NCBI RefSeq assembly: GCF_036855935.1
Contig: NZ_JASPFK010000001.1
Location: 1,027,501-1,091,500 of the forward strand
Length of the DNA stretch: 64,000 nt
Direction of reading: 5' to 3'
Source: Sphingomonas sp. LR60
GTDB taxonomy: Bacteria > Pseudomonadota > Alphaproteobacteria > Sphingomonadales > Sphingomonadaceae
In this document: positions 27,533 to 36,580 of the stretch, in pieces
Layout of the letters: each line of letters starts with the position of its first letter
How positions within the stretch are numbered: the first letter of the stretch is position 1
The notes under the pieces: generated by a model
What the model was told of the DNA's origin: nothing
Seen by the model: only the letters and a program-made list of their open reading frames with translations
Databases searched by the model: none
Program-made: the position numbers and the translations under genes

Positions 27533-28972
27533 ATGATCCCGACCTTCCTGCGCTCGGCCGCCTTGCTGATGAGCGCCGCACCGGGCATTGCCATGGCCCA
27601 GCAGGCGCCGTGGAACGCCCAGGACGTGCCTGTCAGCCACCGCGACCGCGTCTATGCATCCGAACAATTCTCCAACACGGTGTCGGTGACGGACCCGGCC
27701 GACAACAGGTTGCTCGGCGTCATCAAGCTCGGCGATCCGCAGCCGATGAATTTTTCCCCGCTCTACAAGGGGCAGGTGCTGGTTCACGGCCTCGGCTTCT
27801 CGCCGGACGGGAAAACACTGGCGGTCGTGTCGATCGGATCCAACGCCGTGTCGTGGATCGACACCGCCACCAACACCGTCAAGCACACGACCTATGTCGG
27901 GCGCAGCCCGCATGAGGCGTTCTTCACGCCGGACGGCAAGGAGGTGTGGGTTACGGTACGCGGCGAGGATTACATCGCCGTGCTCGACCCCACGACGTAC
28001 AAGGAGACCGGTCGCATCAAGACGCCCGGTGGTCCGGGCATGACGATCTTCTCTCCCGATGGCCGATACGGCTATGTCTGTTCCTCGTTCAATCCGGTGC
28101 TGGCCGTGTTCGATGTCTCGACCCACGCGCAGGTCGGACAGGTGGCGCAGCCGAGTCCGTTCTGTCCCAACATCGCCGCGACGCCGGACGGCAAGCAGGT
28201 GTGGTTCACGCTGAAGGACATCGGCAAGACGGTCGCATTCGATGCCAGGCCGCCTTTCGCGATCCTCAAGGTGCTGGATACCGGACCGATCACCAATCAC
28301 GTCAACTTCGCCCGCACGGTCAGGGGACAGTTCGCCTATGTCACGGTGGGCGGGGAAAACGCGGTGAAGGTGTTCCGCACGTCCGACTTCGCGCTTGTCG
28401 CTACCATCCCGGTCGGCAAGATGCCGCACGGCGTCTGGCCATCGGGCGACGGCCGGCGCATCTATGTCGGGCTGGAGAATGCCGATGAACTTGCCGCGAT
28501 CGACACCGCCGGCAACAAGGTCGTTGCCACCGTGCCGGTCGGACAGGCACCGCAGGCGATCGCCTATGTGCCGAACGCTATTCCGACAGGCCCCGGCACC
28601 GACAATCTCCAACCGCTCGGTACGGCAGGCAAGGCGGTGCATCTGAACATGGGGCCAGTTGGAGGCAATGGTGCGGCAAGCAGCATTACCCTCTTCGACC
28701 AGGGCATCATTCAGGTCGTGCAGAGTGCCGTTACCGGTTTGCAGCCCAAGAAGCCTTATATGCTCGTGCTCACCGCCAACGCGGACGGCAGCGGTGCGGT
28801 AGAGCCGCTTGCGAACTTCATGAGCAATCCGGCAGGTGCGGCGATCGTCAACGCATCGGGTCCGATCCGGCAGATCGTTCAGGGCAGTGCAGCGGCCCCC
28901 CGGCGCTTTCTGGCGGTCGCCGAGGTAGTGAATGGCGCACCGGGCCGCATCGTGCAGGTGCAGCGCGACTGA
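27533..28972 (+). CDS. Exported YVTN beta-propeller protein with lectin-like tail
   Basis: 479 residues. A signal peptide ends at AMAQQ near residue 23. Repeats of the YVTN/NHL type follow: SNTVSVTDPADNRLLGVI, SNAVSWIDTATNTVKH, GEDYIAVLDPTTYKETGRIK and NADELAAIDTAGNKVVATV, forming about seven blades to residue 350. The last 120 residues are a separate beta domain (LNMGPVGGNGAASSITLFD). Such proteins are periplasmic and often sit in metal or surfactant-stress operons. The substrate is unknown. It is coupled to the DUF305 gene and to the sigma factor gene downstream. Confidence 0.75.
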   Translation: MIPTFLRSAALLMSAAPGIAMAQQAPWNAQDVPVSHRDRVYASEQFSNTVSVTDPADNRLLGVIKLGDPQPMNFSPLYKGQVLVHGLGFSPDGKTLAVVSIGSNAVSWIDTATNTVKHTTYVGRSPHEAFFTPDGKEVWVTVRGEDYIAVLDPTTYKETGRIKTPGGPGMTIFSPDGRYGYVCSSFNPVLAVFDVSTHAQVGQVAQPSPFCPNIAATPDGKQVWFTLKDIGKTVAFDARPPFAILKVLDTGPITNHVNFARTVRGQFAYVTVGGENAVKVFRTSDFALVATIPVGKMPHGVWPSGDGRRIYVGLENADELAAIDTAGNKVVATVPVGQAPQAIAYVPNAIPTGPGTDNLQPLGTAGKAVHLNMGPVGGNGAASSITLFDQGIIQVVQSAVTGLQPKKPYMLVLTANADGSGAVEPLANFMSNPAGAAIVNASGPIRQIVQGSAAAPRRFLAVAEVVNGAPGRIVQVQRD

Positions 28973-28973
28973 G

Positions 28974-29483
28974 ATGGACCCGCTTGCCGCCGCGATCGAG
29001 CCCCTGGTCCCCGGTCTGCGCCGTTATGCCCGGTCGTGGTTGCGCGATCGGGCGATGGCGGATGACGTGGTGCAGGATTGCCTTGAGCGCGCGGTCGGGC
29101 GCTGGCGGCAACGACGCGGGACGGAGGTTCGCCCCTGGATCTATGCGATCCTGCACAATCTGTTGGTCGACCATCAGCGGCAGCATAGCCGGCGAGGTAC
29201 GGCGGTTCCGCTCCACCTCGTGGACGACGCTGCGCTCGGCCACCCGGCCGATCAGGACGCAGGCCTGCACCACCGAGACCTGTTGCGCGCACTTGATGCG
29301 TTGCCCGAGGAGCAGCGGACGGTGCTGCTCCTCATTTCCGTCGAAGGTCTGTCATATGGGGAAGTCGCTGCCGTCGTCGGCGTGCCGCTGGGAACGGTGA
29401 TGTCGCGCATATCGCGGGGGCGCGACCGTCTGGCGACGCTCCTCCAGGAGGATGAACGGCCACGATTAAGGAGTATTCGATGA
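28974..29483 (+). CDS. ECF RNA polymerase sigma factor
   Basis: 169 residues. Region 2 has DRAMADDVVQDCLERAVGRW and RPWIYAILHNLLVDHQR; region 4 has LPEEQRTVLLLISVEGLSYG, EVAAVVGVPLGTVMSRISRG. The ATG at 28974 overlaps the previous stop region (TGAGATG). It belongs to the group of ECF factors with a membrane anti-sigma encoded just downstream. Gene order suggests that it controls the DUF305-propeller operon, but I see no repeated promoter motif that proves it. Confidence 0.9.
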   Translation: MDPLAAAIEPLVPGLRRYARSWLRDRAMADDVVQDCLERAVGRWRQRRGTEVRPWIYAILHNLLVDHQRQHSRRGTAVPLHLVDDAALGHPADQDAGLHHRDLLRALDALPEEQRTVLLLISVEGLSYGEVAAVVGVPLGTVMSRISRGRDRLATLLQEDERPRLRSIR

Positions 29484-30249
29484 CCAGCCCGATCGGAGAA
29501 GACGATCTGGCCGCGTGGATCGATGGCAGGCTGTCGCCCGAGCGGCAGCGTCTGGTCGACGCTTACCTTGAAGGCCAGCCGGACGTGCATGCCCGTTTGC
29601 GGGAGCAGGCGGAGCAGGCGCGAGCCCTTGCGTCCCTGTTCGCTCCCATCGCGGAGGAACCGATCCCGGCGACGATGCGCGTCGCAGCCATCAGGGGACG
29701 GCAACGCCAACCGCCTTGGCAACTCGCCATCGCCGCGTCGCTTCTGCTGGCGGTCGGATTTGGCGGTGGTTGGTCGAGCGCGCGGTGGAGCGGCGAACCC
29801 CACGCGGGCATCGCGGCGCTGGCCAATGAGGCGAGCGACAATTTCCGTGTCTATGCCGCCGACCGGATCCGACCGGCGGAAATCGGCCCCGACCAGCGCG
29901 CCATGCTGATCCGGTGGACCTCCAGCCGATTGGGTGAGCGCGTGACCATCCCGGACCTTAGCACAGCGGGTTACCGCTATGGCGGGGGCGATTGGTCGCG
30001 ACGCCCCACGGCCCTGCGGCGCTGCTCCTCTATGATGGACCGCAAGCGTCGAAGCTCGCGGTGCTGACGAGGCCCATGCAAATCGACAAGAGCGCAAGCA
30101 TGACCAGCACGTCCAGCGGGACCATGGGCCGGGTCACATGGGCGGTCGACGGGATCGGCTATAGTGTGGTGGGGGAGCGCCCCGCTGCCGAGCTGCATCC
30201 GATCGCCAACGAGGTCCGGCGCCAGGCCGATGCGGCGCTTGTGTCCTGA
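29480..30249 (+). CDS. Membrane anti-sigma factor, frameshifted
   Basis: It starts four bases inside the sigma gene (ATGA). The N-domain, EDDLAAWIDGRLSPERQRLV, is a zinc-less anti-sigma domain; one helix at about 77-95 (LAIAASLLLAVGFGGGW) crosses the membrane. The run of five G at 29984-29988 ends the frame early. One more base continues as RLVATPHGPAALLLYDG, VTWAVDGIGYSVVGERP and a stop at 30249, giving about 256 residues. The periplasmic part probably senses the signal. Confidence 0.8.
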
Positions 30250-30299
30250 TAGCGCGTGGCCGGTTCTCAGCGCGACAGGCACTGGGCGGACCAGCGGGA

Positions 30300-30812
30300 T
30301 CACGGCTTGCGCTCGGCATCCTTCCGGTCGGCCTCTGCCGGAGTCAGCCTGGCCCGCTCGCGAATGCGACGTTCGAGCGGAGCGCCGACGAACAGTACGA
30401 GCATCGCAAGGCTCAACCCGCCGATGATGAGCGGCCACACCGCCAACCCTGCTGCCGCGCCGATCGTGGCCGTGACCCAGATGCACGCGGCGGTCGCCAA
30501 TCCATGCACTTCCTGACCCTGGCCGACCCGCAGCACCGCGCCGGCACCGATGAAGCCGACGCCGGACAGAATGCCCTGCATCGCCCGTCCTGCGGCATCG
30601 GCGTTTACGTTCGGCAAGCCACTGTGCACGATCGCCTGCACGGCGATGCAGCTCGCCAGACCGACCAGACCCAGCGTTCGCAATCCCATGATCTGCCGGT
30701 TCTCGCGCGAGCGTTCCCAGCCGAGCACCATCCCAGCCGCGGTCGCCACCACCAGCCGCCCGATCGCATCGATCCAGAAGCCGAGGTCCGATGCCGCTGA
30801 TGCTTCGATCAT
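30300..30812 (-). CDS. MgtC/SapB-family membrane protein
   Basis: 170 residues from ATG 30812, which overlaps the stop of the sulfite oxidase gene by four bases. Four helices are visible; the family motif LVVATAAGMVLGWERSRENR and LRTLGLVGLASCI occur early, GVGFIGAGAVLR is in the third. MgtC-type proteins affect magnesium stress or ATP synthase. A basic C-tail (RRIRERARLT) follows. Its tie to sulfite oxidation is only operon structure. Confidence 0.82.
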   Translation of the reverse strand: MIEASAASDLGFWIDAIGRLVVATAAGMVLGWERSRENRQIMGLRTLGLVGLASCIAVQAIVHSGLPNVNADAAGRAMQGILSGVGFIGAGAVLRVGQGQEVHGLATAACIWVTATIGAAAGLAVWPLIIGGLSLAMLVLFVGAPLERRIRERARLTPAEADRKDAERKP

Positions 30813-31876
30813 TCGACCAGCACGTGCACATGATGCCAGGCGGTGCACAGATAGCCGGCGAAGTTCCACACCGTATCCGGCCGCTCGGGCTGACCCTGTC
30901 CAGTCTCGTCGAAGGCGCGCACGACAAGGTGCTGGCGCCCCTTGGCGAGCGTGGCGTCGAGGGTCCAGCGCCGCCAACCCCAGTGCGCCTCCGGATCATC
31001 GGTGAACGTCGCCTGTTGCCAGTCGCGACCACCGTTTACCGACACTTCGACCCGAGAGACGCGGCGATCATAGGCGATGGCATAGCCCTCGATCCGCACC
31101 TCCCCGGCCGGCAGGCTTTCGCCAGAGCCGGGCACGCAGATCGCGGCGTTGAGCGGCATGGCATTGATGGTCAGACCCTGGCTCCAGTCGACGGTGTCGC
31201 TCGTCACATCGGCAGGAAAGAGCTTGTAGTCGTGCGCCTGGATCGGTGCGTCGGATGGCGTCTCGCGCACCTCGATCCGTGTCAGCCATTTGGCGCTCCG
31301 CACCCCGGCATAGCCCGGCACCACCATGCGGAGCGGTGCGCCGTGTTCGGGCGTCAGCGGCTCGCCGTTCATCGCCCAGGCAATAAGGACGTCGGGTTGC
31401 CGCGCCTTGTCCATGGCGATCGAGACCCCGAACAATGCTTCCTCGCCTTCGACGTCCACCTCGTCCGCGCCGGTGAACGCCACGAACAGGTCGGACGCAT
31501 TCGGCGCACCGACGGCATCCAGTACGTCGGACAGTCGTACGCCGGTCCATTCCGCATTGCCGATCGCGCCCACGTCCCAGGGGTCGCCGGACGTCCTGGC
31601 GACCTGCTGAAGATCCGTGCGCCGGTTGCCGGCGCACTGGAGAACTGCCGTCACCGTCCGCGTGGCCAACGCGCTTTTCAGTTCCTCCACCGAGAAGGAG
31701 CGGCTCGCCATGCCCGTCCCGCTCACTTCGATCCGGTGATCGGCAGGCAGATCGGGCACTGCACCATGGCTGCGCACGTAGAACAGCGCCTGCGGCGTCA
31801 GGAACCGCTCGATCAGCGCGCCGGGCGTCGGCTCGGCGTTGTAGGGATCGGATTTGCGCTCGATCATATCAGTCAT
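30809..31876 (-). CDS. Molybdenum sulfite oxidase-like enzyme, cytoplasmic
   Basis: 355 residues. The Mo-ligand Cys81 is in VLQCAGNRRTD. WDVGAIGNAEWTGVRLSDVL and FTGADEVDVEGEEALFGVSI continue the sulfite-oxidase fold, KWLTRIEVRE closes the catalytic domain, and an Ig-like dimer domain follows (VEVSVNGGRDW, HWGWRRWTLDA). No signal peptide or haem domain is present, so it is cytoplasmic, like plant-type sulfite oxidase. Divergent from the LysR gene (146-base gap), and co-transcribed with the MgtC gene. Confidence 0.85.
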   Translation of the reverse strand: MTDMIERKSDPYNAEPTPGALIERFLTPQALFYVRSHGAVPDLPADHRIEVSGTGMASRSFSVEELKSALATRTVTAVLQCAGNRRTDLQQVARTSGDPWDVGAIGNAEWTGVRLSDVLDAVGAPNASDLFVAFTGADEVDVEGEEALFGVSIAMDKARQPDVLIAWAMNGEPLTPEHGAPLRMVVPGYAGVRSAKWLTRIEVRETPSDAPIQAHDYKLFPADVTSDTVDWSQGLTINAMPLNAAICVPGSGESLPAGEVRIEGYAIAYDRRVSRVEVSVNGGRDWQQATFTDDPEAHWGWRRWTLDATLAKGRQHLVVRAFDETGQGQPERPDTVWNFAGYLCTAWHHVHVLVE

Positions 31877-32022
31877 GGACGAACCAACGCCGCAAGCGCG
31901 CGGATCGCTTCAAGCCTTCAAGACTATCGCAGACGAAGGATTACCGATCGTTCCGATATCCAGATTGGAACAAACAGATCGAACGGTTGGTCGTATCGAT
32001 CAGTTTGCGCGATACAAGCTGC

Positions 32023-32895
32023 ATGACCCTGGAGCAGCTCAGAATCTTCGTCGGTGTCGCCGAGCGCGAACACGTCACCAAGGCAGCAGAGGTGCTGAAC
32101 GTCACGCAGTCCGCTGCCTCCGGCGCGGTCGCGGCCCTCGAAGCGCGCTACGGGGTTCCTCTGTTTCACCGCGTCGGGCGTGGCATCCAGCTGACCGAAG
32201 CGGGCCGCGGCTTTCTGGAGGAAGCGCGCGCGGTGCTGGGGCGGGCAGCGCATGCCGAGACGATGCTGGCGGACTATGCCGGGCTTGCCCGTGGTTCGTT
32301 GCGGATCGTCGCCAGCCAGACGATCGCAAGCTACTGGTTGCCCGCAAGGCTTGCCGCCTTCCACGAGCGCCACCCGCAGATCGCGGTCGAGCTGGCGATC
32401 GACAACACCGAAGGCGCGGCAGCGCAGGTCCTTAGCGGAGCGGCGGAACTCGGTTTCGTTGAAGGCGAAGTGGACGAACCAGCGCTGGCGCATTGGGAAG
32501 TCGGACGCGATCCGATGGTGCTGGTCGGACGCAGGGACGCCGAGCGTGTCGACGAGGACTGGCTTCGCGCTGCACGCTGGATCGTCCGCGAGCAGGGTTC
32601 GGGCACGCGCTCGACCTTCGAGGACGTGCTGCGAACGCGCGGGTTTGATCCGGCCCAGCTGACGGTAGCGATGACGCTGCCGTCCAACGAGGCGGTGCGT
32701 ACCGCGGTCGAGGCCGGTGCCGGCGTCGCTGTGTTGTCGCGATTGGTCGTCGCACGCGCGCTCGAGGCCGGCGATCTGGTCGAGCTGGCGCTTGAGTTAC
32801 CCGATCGCGCCTTCCACGCGCTGCGCCACAAGGAACGCTATCGCACCCGCGCGGCCGACGCGCTGACGGACCTCATCAAGGAGCAAGTCGCATGA
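32023..32895 (+). CDS. LysR-type regulator of the sulfite locus
   Basis: 290 residues from ATG 32023. HTH: LRIFVGVAEREHVTKAAEVL then NVTQSAASGAVAALE; the effector domain begins GSLRIVASQTIASYWLP. Lying between the divergent oxidase operon and the exporter operon, and overlapping the exporter gene by four bases, it is likely to control both from the 32-kb promoter region. The spacing TNA-N7-8-TNA expected for LysR sites is too common in this AT-rich gap for me to choose one. Confidence 0.88.
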   Translation: MTLEQLRIFVGVAEREHVTKAAEVLNVTQSAASGAVAALEARYGVPLFHRVGRGIQLTEAGRGFLEEARAVLGRAAHAETMLADYAGLARGSLRIVASQTIASYWLPARLAAFHERHPQIAVELAIDNTEGAAAQVLSGAAELGFVEGEVDEPALAHWEVGRDPMVLVGRRDAERVDEDWLRAARWIVREQGSGTRSTFEDVLRTRGFDPAQLTVAMTLPSNEAVRTAVEAGAGVAVLSRLVVARALEAGDLVELALELPDRAFHALRHKERYRTRAADALTDLIKEQVA

Positions 32896-34043
32896 CTGCC
32901 GACGCACCTTCGGCCCTGACCGGCCTCAAGCCGCTAAGCAGGCTCGATCACCCGCGCGAGATGATCCGCCAGTTCACACCCAACTGGTTCGCCGCGACCA
33001 TGGGCACCGGCATCCTCGCTCTCGCGCTGCCGCAGGTGCCCGGCATCGGCCCCGCGCTCAAACCGATTGGCGAGGTGTTGTGGTTCTTCAACATCGCGCT
33101 CTTCATCCTGTTCGCCGGTCTCTATGGCGCGCGCTGGGCGATGTTCGGGCATGAGGCACGGCGCATCTTCGGCCACAACACCGTGTCGATGTTCATCGGG
33201 ACCATCCCGATGGGCTTGGCGACGATCATCAACGGATGCCTCGCCTTCGGGATCGCGCGGTTCGGTAACGGCATCGTGCCGGTCGCACACGTCCTGTGGT
33301 GGATCGACGTCGCCATGTCGCTCGCCTGCGGCGTGTTGATCCCCTACCTGATGTTTACCCGCCACGAGCACAGCCTGGACGGCATGACCGCGGTGTGGCT
33401 GCTGCCGGTCGTCGCAGCCGAAGTGGCGGGTGCCAGCGGCGGGCTACTCGCACCGCATTTGGCCGATCCCCACGCGCAAATCGTGACGCTCGCGACTTCC
33501 TATGTGCTGTGGGCCTATTCGGTGCCGGTCGCGTTCGGCATCCTCGCCATCCTGATCCTGCGCATGGCGCTCCACAAGCTTCCGCACGAGAGCATGGCAG
33601 CATCCTCCTGGCTGGCGCTGGGGCCGATCGGCACTGGGGCGCTGGGTATGCTGGTGCTCGGGGCGGATGCGCCGGCGATCCTCGCTGCGCACGGGCTGGC
33701 CGGTGTCGGTGCCGTCGCGCAAGGGATCGGCGTCGTCGCCGGGCTCTGCCTGTGGGGTTTCGGCCTGTGGTGGCTGGCGCTCGCGACGCTCATCACCATC
33801 CGCTACTGGCGCGCCGGCGTCCCATTCAACCTTGGCTGGTGGGGCTATACCTTCCCGCTCGGCGTCTACACCGTCGCCACCTTCCGCCTCGGTACGACGC
33901 TGAGCCTAGGCTTCTTCGGTATTGTCGGCACAGTGCTGACGGTCGCGCTCGCGGCGATGTGGCTCCTGGTCGGTGCCAAGACACTCGCCGGAGCATGGCG
34001 CGGCAACCTGTTCGTCTCGCCCTGCATCGCTACCCCGAACTGA
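32892..34043 (+). CDS. SLAC1/TehA-family anion exporter, probably for sulfite
   Basis: 383 residues with ten hydrophobic helices. TPNWFAATMGTGILALAL is the family start, and WALGPIGTG-like ALGPIGTGALGMLVLG and WWGYTFPLGVYTVATFRLG are the conserved pore segments of C4-dicarboxylate/TehA/SLAC1 proteins. Fungal SSU1 and bacterial relatives export sulfite. Being fused by a four-base overlap to the LysR gene, and followed by a sulfite dehydrogenase, suggests sulfite as substrate rather than tellurite or malate. Confidence 0.85.
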   Translation: MTADAPSALTGLKPLSRLDHPREMIRQFTPNWFAATMGTGILALALPQVPGIGPALKPIGEVLWFFNIALFILFAGLYGARWAMFGHEARRIFGHNTVSMFIGTIPMGLATIINGCLAFGIARFGNGIVPVAHVLWWIDVAMSLACGVLIPYLMFTRHEHSLDGMTAVWLLPVVAAEVAGASGGLLAPHLADPHAQIVTLATSYVLWAYSVPVAFGILAILILRMALHKLPHESMAASSWLALGPIGTGALGMLVLGADAPAILAAHGLAGVGAVAQGIGVVAGLCLWGFGLWWLALATLITIRYWRAGVPFNLGWWGYTFPLGVYTVATFRLGTTLSLGFFGIVGTVLTVALAAMWLLVGAKTLAGAWRGNLFVSPCIATPN

Positions 34044-34132
34044 TCCACCCTGATGATCGGATCAATCGGTCCGATCACTTGCAGAACGCCGCTTCGAACC
34101 GCCAGCGTGGCTGGCCACAGGAGAGCCTTGTC

Positions 34133-35368
34133 ATGGACAATTTTGACGCCGCGCTGGCGAGTGAAACCAGCCGTCGCCGCTTTCTCAGGCGTACGGCGCT
34201 CGGCACCGCCGGCCTTGCCGCAGCACCTGCGCTGGCGCAGCAGCTCGTCGACCTGAAGCTGCCTGGCGGCAATGCCGAGCGGCCGATGACCAGCGCCTTT
34301 CCTGGCAAGGGCAGCATGATCCTCCAACGCATCCATCCTCCGCTGTTGGAGACGCCGATGGACGTGTTCGACAAGTCGGTGTTCACGCCCAACGACCAGT
34401 TCTTCGTTCGCTGGCACTGGGCCGACATTCCAACCTCGATCGACGTCGAGAGCTTCCGCCTCAACGTCTTCGGCCACGTCAACCGACCGCTGTCGATTAG
34501 CCTCGCCCAACTGCTGCGCCTGCCGCGGGTCGAGATGGCGGCGGTCAACCAGTGTTCGGGCAACAGCCGTGGGCTGTTCCAGCCCCGGGTCGCCGGCGCG
34601 CAATGGGGCAACGGCGCGATGGGCAATGCCAAATGGCTCGGCGTGCGCCTGCGCGACGTGCTGGACCTCGCGGGGGTCAAGGCAGGCGCGGTACAGGTGC
34701 GCTTTGGCGCGCTCGATCAGCCGGTTGTGGCGGACGCCCCTGACTTCGAGAAGGCGCTCGACATCGACCATGCCCGCGACGGCGAAGTGATGATCGCCTT
34801 CGGCATGAACGGCGAGCAGCTGCCGCTCCTCAACGGCTTTCCCTGCCGGCTGATCGTCCCGGGCTGGTATTCGACCTACTGGGTCAAGATGCTGAACGCG
34901 ATCGAGGTACTGCCCGGCCTTGACGACCAGTATTGGATGGCCAAGGCCTACAAGATACCGGCGACACCCGGCGCGAATGTCGCGCCCGGTGCCAAGGACT
35001 TCCCGACCGTGCCGATCAATCGCATGATCCCGCGCAGCTGGATGACCAGCCTGCCCGATGGCCAGGCGATCGCCTATGAGGCGTCGATCCCGGTCGGCGG
35101 CATCGCGATGGGCGGCGATTGCGGCGTCGCCAAGGTCGATGTCTCGTCGGATGGTGGGCGCACTTGGTACAAGACGACGCTCGGTGTGGACGAGGGCAGG
35201 TACAGCTTCCGTCGGTGGGATGGTCGCGTGCCGCTTAGGCGCGGTCCCAACCCCATCATGGTGCGCTGCTGGAACGCCAACGGTGTCGCTCAGCCGATGA
35301 AGCCGATCTGGAACCCCGGCGGGTTCATGCGCGGCAACATCGAAACCACCACCATCATCGCGGCCTGA
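34133..35368 (+). CDS. sorA: Periplasmic sulfite dehydrogenase, molybdenum subunit
   Basis: 411 residues. The N-terminus ETSRRRFLRRTALG is a twin-arginine signal, so the folded Mo protein is exported. Cys141 in AVNQCSGNSRG is the molybdenum ligand. MGNAKWLGVRLRDVLDLAG, CRLIVPGWYSTYWVKML and the dimer domain (VDVSSDGGRTWYKTTL) fit the SorA group. The start at 34133 has CAGGAGAG; upstream in-frame sequence is antisense-like and overlaps the exporter. Electrons go to the cytochrome encoded 12 bases downstream. Confidence 0.9.
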   Translation: MDNFDAALASETSRRRFLRRTALGTAGLAAAPALAQQLVDLKLPGGNAERPMTSAFPGKGSMILQRIHPPLLETPMDVFDKSVFTPNDQFFVRWHWADIPTSIDVESFRLNVFGHVNRPLSISLAQLLRLPRVEMAAVNQCSGNSRGLFQPRVAGAQWGNGAMGNAKWLGVRLRDVLDLAGVKAGAVQVRFGALDQPVVADAPDFEKALDIDHARDGEVMIAFGMNGEQLPLLNGFPCRLIVPGWYSTYWVKMLNAIEVLPGLDDQYWMAKAYKIPATPGANVAPGAKDFPTVPINRMIPRSWMTSLPDGQAIAYEASIPVGGIAMGGDCGVAKVDVSSDGGRTWYKTTLGVDEGRYSFRRWDGRVPLRRGPNPIMVRCWNANGVAQPMKPIWNPGGFMRGNIETTTIIAA

Positions 35369-35380
35369 GGAGCGAGTAGC

Positions 35381-35863
35381 ATGAAGACCCCGTCTTCCGG
35401 CATCATGGCCGCTGGCCTGATCGGCCTGACCGGCATTATCCTCGTCTCGATCGGGGCGCCGAGCAGCCGCAAGGCGCCTGCCCCGATCTCCGAGACATCC
35501 GAGCCGGCACCGCCCACCAGCGTCTCAGCCCGCGGCTTTTCGCTCGCCTCGACCAGCGTCGACCTGCCGGTCGATGACGTTACCTACCCCGATGGTCCGC
35601 ACGCCGACGTCATCAACGCCAACTGCACTTCGTGCCACTCGGCCAGCATGGCGCTGACCCAGCCTGCGCTATCGGCGGATCAGTGGAAGGCGACCGTCAC
35701 CAAGATGCGTGAAGTGTACAAGGCTCCGGTGGCCGAGAAGGACGTCAACGCGATCGTCGCCTATCTCATCGCTATGCCGAGCCAGAAGGCGGCACCCGCG
35801 ACAGGCAAGGCACAGGATCCCGACCCCAAGGCGGCTCCCGATGTCTCAGGTGGAACAGGCTAA
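35381..35863 (+). CDS. sorB: Cytochrome c subunit of sulfite dehydrogenase
   Basis: 160 residues. A hydrophobic start (GLIGLTGIILVSIGAP) exports or anchors it. The haem site CTSCH is at residues 82-86, and a distal Met is likely in MREVYKAPV or AYLIAMP. VNAIVAYLIAM is the typical last helix of small class I cytochromes, followed by a Pro/Ala tail. Gene order sorA-sorB matches sulfite:cytochrome c oxidoreductases, passing electrons from sulfite to the respiratory chain. Confidence 0.85.
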   Translation: MKTPSSGIMAAGLIGLTGIILVSIGAPSSRKAPAPISETSEPAPPTSVSARGFSLASTSVDLPVDDVTYPDGPHADVINANCTSCHSASMALTQPALSADQWKATVTKMREVYKAPVAEKDVNAIVAYLIAMPSQKAAPATGKAQDPDPKAAPDVSGGTG

Positions 35864-36005
35864 CCGATCTCCTTCCATAATCCCGAAATACCATCGTTTG
35901 TGGGACGGTCGCCAGCAGTGAACTGCAACGCGCCGACACTGCCTTGCGAGCCGACAGAAGGAAGAGCTTCAACCCTCAATGAAGCTTCATCGGTGCCGTT
36001 TGGTA

Positions 36006-36140
36006 GGGTGCCGTTTGGTCCTCCTTGGTTAGGACTCCAGGCGGACCAAAGGGCCGATCCGAGCTAAATTCTTAATGTCCCTTTTTGGCGGAAATCGGAC
36101 CGGCCAGAGTAGGAACGCAGAGGGTATACCTAAAAAGTAC
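36006..36140 (+). repeat. Dispersed bipartite repeat, copy B (full length)
   Basis: The left block begins GGGTGCCGTTTGGTCCTCC and contains TTTGGTCC...GGACCAAA as a long hairpin. Ninety bases after GGTGCCGT (36007) comes the core: GGACCGGC (36097-36104), 18 bases, GGTATACC (36123-36130), TAAAAAGTAC. Copy C has the same left block at exactly the same 90-base distance. It lies between the sulfite and arsenic operons, about 100 bases ahead of arsR. The middle 35 bases differ between copies, while the ends are kept. Confidence 0.75.
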
Positions 36141-36237
36141 TAGCAAAAATTCGATCAATGTCGCGGGAAAGCAGGGAGGGGAGCCAAGTGTCGCACCCGG
36201 CTCTAGCTTAATTTATTATATCGTCTATGCTGGATAT

Positions 36238-36569
36238 ATGGAAAGCAACACCGCGATCGCCGCGCTTAGCGCACTAGCGCAAGGAACACGGCTCGACGTG
36301 TTCCGCCTACTGGTTCAGCACGAGCCAGACGGCGTCGCTGCGGGCGATATTGCTCGGCAGCTCGATGTGCCGCAAAACACGATGTCGGCGCACCTTGGCA
36401 TCCTCGCGCGTGCGGGCTTGGTCCGCTCTGAACGGCATAGCCGCTCCATCGTCTACCGCGCAGATCTGGGCGGACTGCGCGCACTGACCCTGTTCCTCGT
36501 CAAAGACTGCTGCGCCGGCTCGCCCGAATTGTGCGCGCCACTGCTGGCCGAACTCACCCCTGCTGCTGA
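36238..36569 (+). CDS. arsR: ArsR arsenic-responsive repressor, frameshift at the last codons
   Basis: About 110 residues. A winged helix (AAGDIARQLDVPQNTMSAHL, ILARAGLVRSERHSRSIVY) is followed by KDCCAGSPELC (Cys91, 92, 99), the arsenite site of the C-terminal type found in alphaproteobacteria. The family end is LTPCC. Here CCCC at 36557-36560 is one base short, and restoring it gives TPCC and TGA at 36569. As given, the frame runs on over arsC. It heads arsC-arsB-ynfA-arsH. Confidence 0.88.
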
Positions 36570-36580
36570 AAGGACGCCCC

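Noticed and set aside
27416..28642. Long minus-strand frame of 408 codons over the propeller gene
   Set aside because: It is antisense to a clear signal-peptide and YVTN-repeat protein. High GC creates such open frames, and its composition (Arg/His/Asp-rich) is not protein-like.
30791..32026. 411-codon plus-strand frame opposite the sulfite oxidase gene
   Set aside because: Antisense to an enzyme with its Mo-ligand Cys in place. The frame is low-complexity.
33296..34132. N-terminal extension of the sulfite dehydrogenase frame
   Set aside because: It overlaps the exporter gene in another frame and is Arg-rich shadow sequence. The Tat signal begins at 34133.
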